Of a stretch of DNA of 64,000 nucleotides, positions 7,743-15,877 are shown in pieces. This DNA is from Thiohalomonas denitrificans (GTDB lineage Bacteria > Pseudomonadota > Gammaproteobacteria > Thiohalomonadales > Thiohalomonadaceae), in contig NZ_JAENYR010000006.1 in NCBI RefSeq assembly GCF_016841685.1, positions 22,108-86,107 on the forward strand, given 5' to 3'. The stretch's first letter is position 1, and each line of letters starts with the position of its first letter. The notes under the pieces were generated by a model. That model saw only the letters and a program-made list of their open reading frames with translations, ran no database searches and was not told the origin of the DNA. Position numbers and translations under genes: made by a program.

Positions 7743-9107
7743 GTGAGTAATATGAAACAGCGGATCCTGGTGATTGACGATAACATCGAACTGATCTATG
7801 CCCTGCGGCGTACTCTGGAGCAGGAGGGCTATCTTGTCAGCACCATCACCGAGCCCACAGCCAGCATTGAACCGGAAGTAGAGGCCACCGACCTGCTGAT
7901 TGTGGATATCAACCTGGGAAAGGCCTCAGGGCTGGACATGCTAATCTCCCTGCGAGAGCAGGGCTATGAACAACCCGTCATCATCATCACTGCACATGCC
8001 ACGCCCCACAACGTTATTACCGCCACCCGCCACGGTGCCATCGATGTACTGCAGAAGCCGTTCGAAGTGGAACAGCTGGTCGATGCGGTGAAACGTTCCT
8101 TTCCGTCCAGCGAAGGCAACAGCCTCAATCTGGCGGTGGATGGTCAGCCGGTAATCGGTACCTCAGCCAGCATGCTGAAAGTGTGCAAGACCGCCGGACT
8201 GGCCTCGTCGAACAACCTGAATGTTCTGTTAACCGGTGAAACCGGCGTCGGCAAAGAAGTGATCGCCAAGGCCATCCACCAGTATTCGGACCGGGCCAAG
8301 CAGCGCATGGTGGCCATCAACTGCAGCGCTATCCCCGAGTCCCTGCTGGAGGCAGAGCTTTTCGGGTATGCCCGTGGTGCCTTCACCGGCGCGGCGCGGG
8401 AGACACCGGGCAAGATCGAGGCGGCAGAAGGAGGCACCCTGTTTCTCGACGAAATCGGCGACATTCCGCCACCCTTTCAGGCTAAACTGCTGCGCTTTCT
8501 CGAGGACCAAACCTTCTACCGCCTCGGTGAGACACGCCTGAAGCAGGCCGATGTGCGGGTGGTCTGCGCGACCAATCGCAACCTGGACGAAATGGTGTTG
8601 AATGGCAGTTTCCGCGATGATCTCTATTTTCGCCTGTCGCAACTGACCATCGCTATTCCGCCGGTACGTGAGCGAAAAGAAGATATCAAACCGCTGATCG
8701 AGCTCTTCATCCACCAGGCCAATAGCGAACTGGGCTGCCGCGTACATCGCATCGATGCTGAAGTGCTCAAAGCCGCACAGGTTCACCACTGGCCGGGCAA
8801 CATCCGGGAGTTGAAGAACGTCGTATTTCGCGCTGCCCTCAGCGCCAGCAACGGCGTATTGAGCACCCTGCCCTACAACAGTGCCCAGCAGGCCAGTGCC
8901 AATGCCGGCATCAAGGAGTGCGTAGACCGCTATCTGGAAAAAGAGGGCACCGGGTCGGCAACGGAACTCGCACGGATCTTTGAAGCTGCCCTGCTGAGTG
9001 CCCTGGCCAGAGATCTCAACGGCAACAAGACCTACATGTGCGAAGCGCTCAACATCTCCCGCAATACCCTCAAGGTGCGCCTCAAGGAGCATGGTCTGGA
9101 TTTCTGA
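7743..9107 (+). CDS. Sigma-54-dependent response regulator, probable activator of the Mtr-type operon
   Basis: The GTG at 7743 follows GGAGGGGG by 5 bases; the ORF track begins 28 codons early and the ATG at 7752 is the alternative. The 454 residues comprise a receiver domain (1-120, phosphoacceptor Asp55 in IVDINLG), an AAA+ ATPase with Walker A GETGVGKE near 165, the sigma-54 contact loop GAFTGA near 212 and Walker B GGTLFLDEIGD, and a Fis-type helix-turn-helix at the end (NISRNTLKVRL). This is the AioR/NtrC class. It faces the cytochrome operon tail to tail, while the kinase and binding-protein genes lie on the operon's other side, so the three regulator genes probably form one signalling system split around its target. 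Confidence 0.92.
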   Translation: MSNMKQRILVIDDNIELIYALRRTLEQEGYLVSTITEPTASIEPEVEATDLLIVDINLGKASGLDMLISLREQGYEQPVIIITAHATPHNVITATRHGAIDVLQKPFEVEQLVDAVKRSFPSSEGNSLNLAVDGQPVIGTSASMLKVCKTAGLASSNNLNVLLTGETGVGKEVIAKAIHQYSDRAKQRMVAINCSAIPESLLEAELFGYARGAFTGAARETPGKIEAAEGGTLFLDEIGDIPPPFQAKLLRFLEDQTFYRLGETRLKQADVRVVCATNRNLDEMVLNGSFRDDLYFRLSQLTIAIPPVRERKEDIKPLIELFIHQANSELGCRVHRIDAEVLKAAQVHHWPGNIRELKNVVFRAALSASNGVLSTLPYNSAQQASANAGIKECVDRYLEKEGTGSATELARIFEAALLSALARDLNGNKTYMCEALNISRNTLKVRLKEHGLDF

Positions 9108-9161
9108 CAGCCAGGAACAATCTCCAGCAGAGCCTGCACTATTCACTACAAGACGTTAACC

Positions 9162-9411
9162 ACAGAGGGCACCGGGAAGACAAAGTAAAAAACCTTTCGT
9201 TTTCTCTGTCCCTCCGTGTCCCTGTGGCTATTGGGTATATCCATCACATCACTGCACGGCACGCCCCATCTCCAACCGACAGTAACACGCAGCTGTAGGT
9301 CGGCCTTCAGCCATCCAGAATCAGCCACTGAAAGCACAACGATTACCGGGATAGAGGGGCACGACTTACGCAATCCTCCCTCAGTGTTCTCTGTGTCCCT
9401 CTGTGGTGGTC
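9162..9411. repeat. Inverted repeats bounding the regulator/operon intergenic gap
   Basis: CCACAGAGGGCAC near the left end and GTGTCCCTCTGTGG near the right end are inverted copies. A further internal copy CCTCCGTGTCCCTGTGG lies at about 9211-9228. This type of CACAGAG repeat is common in proteobacterial intergenic DNA and folds into large hairpins. The interval 9108-9426 has no credible gene. Confidence 0.6.
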
Positions 9412-9426
9412 TTTTGTCTGTTGCAT

Positions 9427-9451
9427 AAAAAAACCCGCCAGAGCGGCGGGT
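9427..9451 (-). terminator. Intrinsic terminator of the Mtr-type operon
   Basis: Read on the minus strand, ACCCGCC-GCTCT-GGCGGGT is followed directly by a run of seven T. It sits 84 bp past the stop of the last operon gene (9535). The plus-strand reading also has A/T flanks, so some bidirectional action on the convergent regulator is possible. Confidence 0.9.
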
Positions 9452-9534
9452 CAAAAATGGTACAGGGAGGATAATGAAATAATGATTGTAAGCTGCCGGA
9501 AGAGGGAGGGGACACCCTCCCTCTCACGCAGCCT

Positions 9535-11007
9535 TTAGTTTAGCTTGGCCTCGATATCGGCCCCGCTGCCTTCCATGCCCAGAGTGACGGGGAAGGTCAC
9601 GTGGTGCCAGCGATGGACGGTGTTTTCCTGATGGGCGGCGAATGCGAAGCTGTAGCTCTCTGCACCAGGATTCAAAACATGATCATCAGGGTTGCCAGTG
9701 TCGCGGGCACGTTCGAAGATCACGGTCCAGGTGCCGTCCTCCCATGCACTATAGGCATTGACGTCGGTTCGGCTGTTGTCTTGCGGCGTCAGTATGCGGC
9801 GCGGGATGATGTCGCCTTCGTTGACCTCTGCGGCATCGAACGCCACGGCATTCGCGTTGGGACCTTCGAGGACCAGTGTCGGGGCGTTTTGCTCCAGGGC
9901 CTCCCACAGATCGTCGGAGATGGCACTGACGTTCGTTTCACCCTCATAGTCCGGGGCGTGCTCCGCAATGAAGTCGGCCATCCAGGCAGGATCGTACATC
10001 CACTCCAGTTCGCCTGTAACTTCATCAGGGTCTTGCGTAGCGTAAAAATTGCTCCCGTCGTCGTTGGCTCGACTATCCATGACGTAACCATCGGTGACCG
10101 TGTTGATGATCGCCGAGCGGGCGCCGCGGAAGTGCCACATATCCGGGAAGCTGGCCGTAGTGCCGGCCAGTACATCAGCATTGCTCTCGCTGGAGGTGTC
10201 GTAGGTACCATTGGCGGACGTGCCACTCAGCAAGTACTTTGCGGTAGCCGGCTCATCCACAGGCCATTCGGGCATGTCGTCCATGTCTTCATGGCAAGTG
10301 GCGAAGCAGCCGGCTTCATGGAACGAGGCGCCCACGGAAACATCCTGGGACGCGGGCATGAACATGGCGGCAAAACGGTCCTCGGCACTGAAACGTTCGC
10401 CGGCCGCCTCATCGGGCTCATTTCCCGGCTCGTTGTAGACCGAGACCTTATTCCAGGCTGCGCCGTCGTACCTCCAGATGTCATGGGTGATACCGGGGCG
10501 CTCCGTCTCCCAGGAGGCCTTGAGATAGAAGTTATCCGCATCGTAGGCCGCCTGCACCGTAATGGGGACCGTTTCCTTCGACGGGGTCAGCTCCTCCTCG
10601 TCACGCTCGGCACCCACCTGCGAGGGGTTGTTGGCATTGGTATCATGACAATCACCACATGAACCAAATCCTGCAAATGCGCCGGCCCCTGTGTGGGTGT
10701 CGGAATCAGCCAGGTACTCGTAGCTCGCCTGCGCGGGACGAAAGGCGGTGATGGTTTCGACCTCACCCCAGGTCACGGTGGGGGCGCCCGCCATGAAGTC
10801 GACCTTGAAGCTGCTCTCGACAACCGGATCGTCAACCGGGTCGTCAACCGGATCCGCAATCGTGTCATCGGAACTCCCGGATGACAGACAGCCTGCGGTG
10901 AGGAATGTAGACGCGATCAGTGCGGCCAGCAGCGGCAGCCGCCGCTGAAAGTTGAAGGTTTCGGTTTCAGGCCCCTGTTCGTAGTCGGGTTTTTTATTGA
11001 CCATCAT
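9535..11007 (-). CDS. EB_dh-type heme lipoprotein with CX2CH and CX3CH sites
   Basis: The start is set at 11007, where GAGAGAGGACAAC precedes ATGATG; the track's extra 19 residues lack a ribosome site. The 490-residue protein has a lipobox (FLTAGC, Cys40), so it is a lipoprotein. An acidic linker with DDPVDDPV follows, then a heme c site CGDCH at 117-121. A large beta-sandwich then resembles the heme-binding gamma subunit of ethylbenzene/dimethylsulfide dehydrogenases (EB_dh family). A second Cys pair-His occurs as CFATCH at 234-239, an unusual CX3CH. As the last gene of the porin-cytochrome operon it may be the surface-exposed terminal carrier in place of MtrC/OmcA; that placement is inference from the lipid anchor and context. 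Confidence 0.82.
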   Translation of the reverse strand: MMVNKKPDYEQGPETETFNFQRRLPLLAALIASTFLTAGCLSSGSSDDTIADPVDDPVDDPVVESSFKVDFMAGAPTVTWGEVETITAFRPAQASYEYLADSDTHTGAGAFAGFGSCGDCHDTNANNPSQVGAERDEEELTPSKETVPITVQAAYDADNFYLKASWETERPGITHDIWRYDGAAWNKVSVYNEPGNEPDEAAGERFSAEDRFAAMFMPASQDVSVGASFHEAGCFATCHEDMDDMPEWPVDEPATAKYLLSGTSANGTYDTSSESNADVLAGTTASFPDMWHFRGARSAIINTVTDGYVMDSRANDDGSNFYATQDPDEVTGELEWMYDPAWMADFIAEHAPDYEGETNVSAISDDLWEALEQNAPTLVLEGPNANAVAFDAAEVNEGDIIPRRILTPQDNSRTDVNAYSAWEDGTWTVIFERARDTGNPDDHVLNPGAESYSFAFAAHQENTVHRWHHVTFPVTLGMEGSGADIEAKLN

Positions 11008-11081
11008 GTTGTCCTCTCTCTCCTCTGGATTCGTATGGCATCGGCGAAGAATCGCCTGTACCACTTCACTGCCCCTGGTCG

Positions 11082-13085
11082 TCAGAAACGATACGCAAGG
11101 GAAAGTCCGATCGACTGCGCCTGGTATTCGGTATCGTCCTGTCCCAGGGTGATGATGTTGCCTCCTGCGGTGACAATGTTTCCTGTGGTCGACCAGTCGT
11201 CCGAGTCGTAGTCCTCGAACCGGTAGCGCAAGCGCAGACCAAGCTCCCGGTTGACCTGGTAGCCGGCGTAAAGGTCGATACGCTTGACACGGGTGGTGAC
11301 GTCCGGAAGGCGTCCGTCGCTGTCCACATCCAACTCCGCCAGTGATTCGACCCAGCTGAAGTCACCGCCCAGTTCAAGCTGCTCGTTCATCCTCTGCGTC
11401 TTGCCCCCCACTCCCACGGCCAGCACCTGTTCACGACGGTCGCCGACCCAGGTCTCTCCGGCCTGTGTGCTGTCCGACTCTTCATAACTGACGAAACCGT
11501 GCAGACTGCTCAAGGCACTGATCGCCAGATAGCTGTCGAGGGAGGTGATGTGACGATCGGCCTCGGTCAGTCCCAGGTCGGATTCATCGTATCGATCGCG
11601 CAGCAGATCACTGGTCAGGCTCAGGCTCAGGATCTCGGTAGGAAAGTACTGGGCGAATACACCCCCACGAGTACGGTCCCGGTCTGCCCAGGCGTAGTTG
11701 CGCAATTCGTCAGGCCCCGTCTCCCGCGTGTAGGTGGAGCCGCGGCGGTTCTCCTGCCCCAGACTCAGACCACCCGACAGCCGTGGTCCGATACCGGTAC
11801 GAAGGCGCGCCCGCACGCTGTTTTCCTCGGAGCTCTCACTGTGGGCGGGATCACGCTCGGTGTCGGTATACCGGTAATCCAGATTGAGCCGGGTGGCTGA
11901 AGCCAGGCGGTAGTTGCCCCCCAGGTCGAAGCGGTGGCGGGTGTAGTTGTAGGAAGGGTCGATCACCAGGGTGTTATCGCGCACCACCTGGCCGGTATCG
12001 TTGTCGCGCCGATCCATCTGGTAGCCCGACGTCAGGCGCAGTTTGGCGGTTGGCCTGCCGGTAATCTGGAGCCCCAGGCTGGAGGTGTCCACTGCCGCAT
12101 CGAGGGAATCGCGCGACATTGCGGCAACGCCGACGAACCGCGCATCCTGCAGACTGCGTCCGACACTGGCACTGGCCGACAGATGGGTCTGTTCGCCGAG
12201 ACGGTGGTTACCCGAGGCGTACACCTCGTGATGCTCGTTGTCTGGCGCCCGGGCTTTCTCCTCCCCCTCACCTGCCCAGTCGACATCATGGGCATTATCC
12301 CAGCGCAGGACGTCGTACTCATTGTTGAACTGGACAGTACGGTAGCCGAACGCCAGGTGGCTGTCCTCGCCTCGCCAGGCTGCGGCGATGTCGTAGCGTT
12401 TGGTGGTCTCATCGACCGGCAACGGAGCGATAATCGACTCTCCCACCGCCCAGTGACTGCCCAGGCCGATGGTCCCGGTCCCTTCACGGGTTGTCTGGGA
12501 GAAGGAGCTTCGCAGGCTCCAGCTGGACGACAGATGAACCTCGCCCCCCAGTTCCGCCTGCTGCCGGTCCAGACCGATCTCCACCGGACGCAGATGCTCC
12601 TCGATGGTTGCCTGGCTACCCTCCTCCGGAAGGCGCAGATTACCGCCCGTCTCCCGAAACGGGGTCAGGGTATCATCGGCCTTGCGGGTGGGAATCTCCG
12701 TATAATCGAAGAAGATCCGGTAGCGGCCCTGCTCGCCATACTCGGTTTCCAGCTGACGGGAACGCAACCCGAGGTTGCGGGCTCGCAGTGACCAGTGGCG
12801 TGCGCGATCACTATCGTGAGGATCACGATGCCGCAGGTCGGCATCCAGGATGAGGTAGGCGCCGCTGTCGTCCAGGCCCGTGAAGTGACCAAAGCGGTAG
12901 GCATTGCCGTCCATCTCATCGACATAGCCAAGACCGACCTCAACCTCACTGCTGATTTCAGTCAGCTCGGCCCACTTTTCCTCGTCCCGCTCGACTGTCT
13001 CGCCGAGGTCCATATCAAATGCATGGGCCGTACCGGCACACAGGCCAGTGGCAATCATCGCCGCCATGAGTTTGTTGTATCGCAT
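11082..13085 (-). CDS. MtrB/PioB-family outer-membrane barrel for a decaheme cytochrome
   Basis: This 667-residue protein starts at an ATG preceded by GGAGG, with a signal peptide (1-22, THA-FD). The rest is a long series of alternating strands with acidic loops, such as WSLRARNLGLRSRQLETEY, RIFFDYTEIPTRK and LRLRYRFEDY, and it ends in LSLAYRF, the barrel C-terminal Phe. Length and strand count fit the 26-strand MtrB/PioB sheath that holds an MtrA/DmsE-type decaheme across the outer membrane. The N-terminal CXXC of Shewanella MtrB is absent. It sits directly after the decaheme gene with 25 bp between, as in mtrA-mtrB and pioA-pioB. Confidence 0.92.
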   Translation of the reverse strand: MRYNKLMAAMIATGLCAGTAHAFDMDLGETVERDEEKWAELTEISSEVEVGLGYVDEMDGNAYRFGHFTGLDDSGAYLILDADLRHRDPHDSDRARHWSLRARNLGLRSRQLETEYGEQGRYRIFFDYTEIPTRKADDTLTPFRETGGNLRLPEEGSQATIEEHLRPVEIGLDRQQAELGGEVHLSSSWSLRSSFSQTTREGTGTIGLGSHWAVGESIIAPLPVDETTKRYDIAAAWRGEDSHLAFGYRTVQFNNEYDVLRWDNAHDVDWAGEGEEKARAPDNEHHEVYASGNHRLGEQTHLSASASVGRSLQDARFVGVAAMSRDSLDAAVDTSSLGLQITGRPTAKLRLTSGYQMDRRDNDTGQVVRDNTLVIDPSYNYTRHRFDLGGNYRLASATRLNLDYRYTDTERDPAHSESSEENSVRARLRTGIGPRLSGGLSLGQENRRGSTYTRETGPDELRNYAWADRDRTRGGVFAQYFPTEILSLSLTSDLLRDRYDESDLGLTEADRHITSLDSYLAISALSSLHGFVSYEESDSTQAGETWVGDRREQVLAVGVGGKTQRMNEQLELGGDFSWVESLAELDVDSDGRLPDVTTRVKRIDLYAGYQVNRELGLRLRYRFEDYDSDDWSTTGNIVTAGGNIITLGQDDTEYQAQSIGLSLAYRF

Positions 13086-13110
13086 ATCACGCCTCCATCG
13101 TTCGCGCAGG

Positions 13111-14016
13111 TCAGCGCGTCAGTCTCTGGCCCTGTGGATGATTGCTGCCATGTACCTGCACGTGGCAGTTCAGACAGTTCTTGCCGGCCATGAAGGGGGT
13201 ATCGAGACTGTCACCCCCAAAGGCGGCACTGGAATGAGTGCCGAGGTGGCACTGCTGGCAGAGCTGCGGTCCGCGTACTTTCAGCATGGGCTGATGGATC
13301 GAACCGTGTGGCTGATGGCAGGTGGTGCACTCCTCTGTCACCGGGGCGTGCTCCCACAGTACCGGGCCCCGTTTTTCCGCGTGACAGTCGTAGCAGGTCT
13401 CATTGACGTTGCTGCGACGCAGCAGCGATTCATTCAATGTGCCATGGGGATTGTGACAATCACTGCACGACATGGCCCCATCCTGCACAGGGTGTGCCGA
13501 TGGCCGAAGGGCCTCACTCTTCTGACGCGCATGGCAGCTGGTGCACACCTCGGTCTGCTTCCGCTCGTCGAGGATCGGGTCGCGAGGAACATGCACCGTG
13601 TGACAGGAGACGCAGGCCAACTCTTCGAAGTTATGCATACTCCCGCGCCAGTGCATCCGCGCCCCACTGTCATGACAGCCAAGGCAGGTCTCGTTCTGCT
13701 TCGCCACACTGGTGTGTTCCTCACCAAAGGTTACCGGCGGAGGTGTCCTTTCCTCGTCGTCGGCAGGCGCCTTCATGTGCTCGCCACCATCACCATGACA
13801 CCCCTCACAGGCATTGGGCGCGAAAGGGGTACGCTCGTCGGCCATGACGGCATGCGGCGTTTGCAGGATGTTCAGTACCGGAGACTCCCACGTCTCATCG
13901 TGACAACGGGTGCAGCTCTCCATGTCGCGCGCCAGCACGCCGCCTGCGGAGATCAGCAGGAGCAGTAAGGCCACGAGGAAAGCACTGCAAAGGGATCGCT
14001 GTCTGGTGGCGTTCAT
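13111..14016 (-). CDS. DmsE/MtrA-family decaheme cytochrome c
   Basis: The start is set at 14016 (AGAGGT ribosome site; 7 bases after the upstream stop); the track adds 15 residues in front. The 301-residue protein has a signal peptide (VLA-RD) and exactly ten CXXCH sites in regular spacing: CTRCH, CEGCH, CLGCH, CVSCH, CTSCH, CSDCH, CYDCH, CTTCH, CQQCH and CLNCH. This is the periplasmic/transmembrane electron wire of Mtr- and Dms-type systems; the size is close to MtrA (about 330). No DmsAB-type reductase genes accompany it, so a DMSO role is not supported by context. It probably threads the barrel encoded next and receives electrons from the tetraheme protein at 15044. Confidence 0.95.
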   Translation of the reverse strand: MNATRQRSLCSAFLVALLLLLISAGGVLARDMESCTRCHDETWESPVLNILQTPHAVMADERTPFAPNACEGCHGDGGEHMKAPADDEERTPPPVTFGEEHTSVAKQNETCLGCHDSGARMHWRGSMHNFEELACVSCHTVHVPRDPILDERKQTEVCTSCHARQKSEALRPSAHPVQDGAMSCSDCHNPHGTLNESLLRRSNVNETCYDCHAEKRGPVLWEHAPVTEECTTCHQPHGSIHQPMLKVRGPQLCQQCHLGTHSSAAFGGDSLDTPFMAGKNCLNCHVQVHGSNHPQGQRLTR

Positions 14017-14023
14017 GATTGGT

Positions 14024-15010
14024 CTACCTCTTGCTGGCCTGCAGATCAGCGTCGCCGCCATTCAGTGATACGCTGTGGTCCAGTGAGACGTAGTGAGCGC
14101 GGCCCGTTGCATGGCCATCGTGCAGGGCGAAACCCACCATCAGCTTTTTGGCCTCGCTGAGGGTTTTGTAACCGTCACCGGGTGCCGTCAGGTCACGGCT
14201 CAGTACAACTACCCAGCGATCCTCCTCCCGGCTGACGTCGACATCGACTTTGCTGTCAAACGTCTCGTGGCGTTCATCGAGGATGTAGCCATGCACGGAT
14301 TTGGCTTCGCCATCGACACCCACACGGGCCTGCCAGTACTCCATGAAGTGATTGCCGGCCAGCAGCTTGGCGATTTCGTCATCGGTCTTGACGTTGTCAC
14401 CGCCGCCGCTTCGCGACATCTTGTTGCGTGAGGCAGAAAGATACTTGACACGCTCTTCACCGTTGGCGCTCGCCATGCGGTTGGCGTCATCGTGACAGGT
14501 ACCCCAACAGCCGGCTCTGGTGGCCTCCCCGACACCACCGTTATCGAGCATCATGGTGACGCGCAGGGCATTGTCCTTGTCCATTGGCTCAACAGGCTTG
14601 TAACCGGTGTCCGGCCACGCGAGGCGCACATGGAGGCGTTCGCCGTCGTTGACCATCTTCACGTCCAGTTTCACACTGCCCGGCTTGCCATCAATCGGCG
14701 TCGGTTCAAGTTTCTCCCCGGCTACGATGAGCTTGCCGATATCCCCCTCTTCGCCTTTATGACAGTAGGAACAATTACGTCCCTGGCGGAAACGCTCGTT
14801 ACCGCTGTGATCGCTTTGTGTCAGTGCCCACTCCCAGGAGGCCTGCCCGGGGTAGAACAGTGTGACCTCGTTTCCTTCCACACCGTCCCAGTCAACGGCT
14901 TCGGCACTGACATACACCGGCGCCACGAGCAGGGCAGCGGCGAGCATTGCCGGCCGAAGCGTCAAAGGTGAATGCAAGGTTTCTTTCTTTGTAACTCGAT
15001 TTTTCAGCAT
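14024..15010 (-). CDS. Periplasmic EB_dh-type heme protein (CX2CH + CX3CH)
   Basis: The 328-residue protein starts at an ATG with AGGAGAAGACCC. It has a long signal peptide (about 1-36, VSA-EA) and no lipobox. CSYCH at 80-84 is a heme c site, and AGCWGTCHDD puts an unusual CX3CH at 168-173. The fold-typical stretches RLHVRLAWPDTG, LRVTMMLDNG, WVVVLSRDL and LMVGFALHDG match the EB_dh/cytochrome c-552 heme-binding domain, where WPD and the final FALHDG segments recur. It is a shorter paralogue of the lipoprotein at 9535, sharing both Cys motifs. Soluble periplasmic location and position between tetraheme and decaheme genes suggest it shuttles electrons or binds a redox-active ligand. Confidence 0.82.
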   Translation of the reverse strand: MLKNRVTKKETLHSPLTLRPAMLAAALLVAPVYVSAEAVDWDGVEGNEVTLFYPGQASWEWALTQSDHSGNERFRQGRNCSYCHKGEEGDIGKLIVAGEKLEPTPIDGKPGSVKLDVKMVNDGERLHVRLAWPDTGYKPVEPMDKDNALRVTMMLDNGGVGEATRAGCWGTCHDDANRMASANGEERVKYLSASRNKMSRSGGGDNVKTDDEIAKLLAGNHFMEYWQARVGVDGEAKSVHGYILDERHETFDSKVDVDVSREEDRWVVVLSRDLTAPGDGYKTLSEAKKLMVGFALHDGHATGRAHYVSLDHSVSLNGGDADLQASKR

Positions 15011-15043
15011 GGGTCTTCTCCTGCCAGTCGCTGGTATTTGGAA

Positions 15044-15649
15044 CTAGAATGCCAAGTCGAAATCTGCGTTTTCTGTTTCGTCAGACTCGGGCACAGGTTC
15101 TGTGTGCGTAATGCCCTTGTGGCAATCGATGCACGTCTCACCTTGTTCCTGCGCCTCCTGGTGCTGCCGGCGCGCGCGCAAGGCCTGAACCTCGTAATTC
15201 ATCGAACCCCAGGCATGGCAACTCCGACAGGTGGCGGAGTCAGACTGCTTCATGCTGTGCCATACCCGCTCCGCCATTTGCAGTCGTCTCTCTTTGAACT
15301 TTTCCTCGCTGTCTATCGTCCCCAGCATCTCGTGCCAAACGTCCTTGGCCGCCATAACCTTGGCGCGCATCTTTGGCCAGAAGGACTTGGGCACATGACA
15401 GTCCGGGCAACCTGCAGAGACACCACTGCGATTCTTGAGGTGACCGCTCGCGGTATATTCCTGATAGGGGACATCCTTCATGCTGTGACAGGAGATACAG
15501 AATTCCGTGGTGTTGGTTGAGTCCACGGCGACGGTAAAGGCAGAAGTAGCCAGTACGCCTGCCACCAGGCCCACCGCCACCAGCGTGCCAACGGCGAAGC
15601 GGCGGCTGGGTCTGCCAAGTTTTGAGATGAATGCCTTGATAAAGCCCAC
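15044..15649 (-). CDS. NapC/NirT-family tetraheme quinol-linked cytochrome c
   Basis: I choose the GTG at 15649 because GAGG lies 8 bases upstream and the product then begins MGFIKAFISKLGRPSRRF, the usual NapC/NirT head; the track's GTG at 15664 adds five residues. One membrane helix (about 18-38) anchors the 201-residue protein. Four heme sites follow: CISCH, CPDCH, CRSCH and CIDCH, in NirT-like spacing, with a C-terminal acidic tail. These proteins move electrons between the quinone pool and periplasmic multiheme partners, the role of CymA for Shewanella MtrCAB. As first gene of the operon it should link the membrane pool to the decaheme conduit. Confidence 0.93.
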   Translation of the reverse strand: MGFIKAFISKLGRPSRRFAVGTLVAVGLVAGVLATSAFTVAVDSTNTTEFCISCHSMKDVPYQEYTASGHLKNRSGVSAGCPDCHVPKSFWPKMRAKVMAAKDVWHEMLGTIDSEEKFKERRLQMAERVWHSMKQSDSATCRSCHAWGSMNYEVQALRARRQHQEAQEQGETCIDCHKGITHTEPVPESDETENADFDLAF

Positions 15650-15672
15650 GTCTCGAATCCTCACGATAATTG

Positions 15673-15687
15673 GTTAGCGTCGCTAAC
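15673..15687. promoter_or_regulatory. 15-bp perfect palindrome at the start of the operon leader
   Basis: GTTAGCG-T-CGCTAAC lies 10-15 bases downstream of the -12 element and about 24 bases before the GTG of the tetraheme gene. It could be an operator for a second regulator at the transcription start, or a leader hairpin. No other copy was noticed in the window. Confidence 0.5.
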
Positions 15688-15696
15688 AGAGACCAT

Positions 15697-15712
15697 CGCA
15701 AGTTCCGGGCCA
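15697..15712 (-). promoter_or_regulatory. Sigma-54 promoter of the Mtr-type operon
   Basis: On the minus strand TGGCCCGGAACTTGCG gives GG and GC separated by exactly ten bases, matching the -24/-12 consensus TGGCAC-N5-TTGC at all but one position. It lies about 48 bp before the first operon gene. The flanking gene at 7743 encodes a sigma-54 activator, so sequence and context agree. Confidence 0.78.
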
Positions 15713-15808
15713 TGTTCTTTTAAACCGCCAAGTCAAGGAATTTGTTGGGTATTTGATAAAAAAGAGAGACTAAAAGCGGTCAAGGCCTATCAAGAGTTGA
15801 TTGCAAGG

Positions 15809-15823
15809 GGTCGGTTTTTGACC
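15809..15823. promoter_or_regulatory. Candidate activator-binding dyad upstream of the sigma-54 promoter
   Basis: GGTC-N7-GACC lies about 100 bp upstream of the -24 box, the usual distance for an enhancer site. A distal half-site GCGGTCAA (15776-15783) is inverted relative to TTGACCG (15818-15824). The sequence lies in the 228-bp gap between divergent genes and might serve both. This is a pattern call only. Confidence 0.35.
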
Positions 15824-15877
15824 GTTTGCCGCGGTTTCAGATCGGTGTATAACCGTTGATGGAGAAAGGGGGGAAGT

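Noticed and set aside
9601-10662. 353-codon plus-strand ORF
   Set aside because: Antisense shadow of the EB_dh lipoprotein gene; no ribosome site and low-complexity Val/Gly/Arg content.
13111-14016. Assignment to DMSO respiration because of the DmsE family name
   Set aside because: No DmsAB-type molybdoenzyme genes are present; the porin and NapC neighbours support a general porin-cytochrome conduit.
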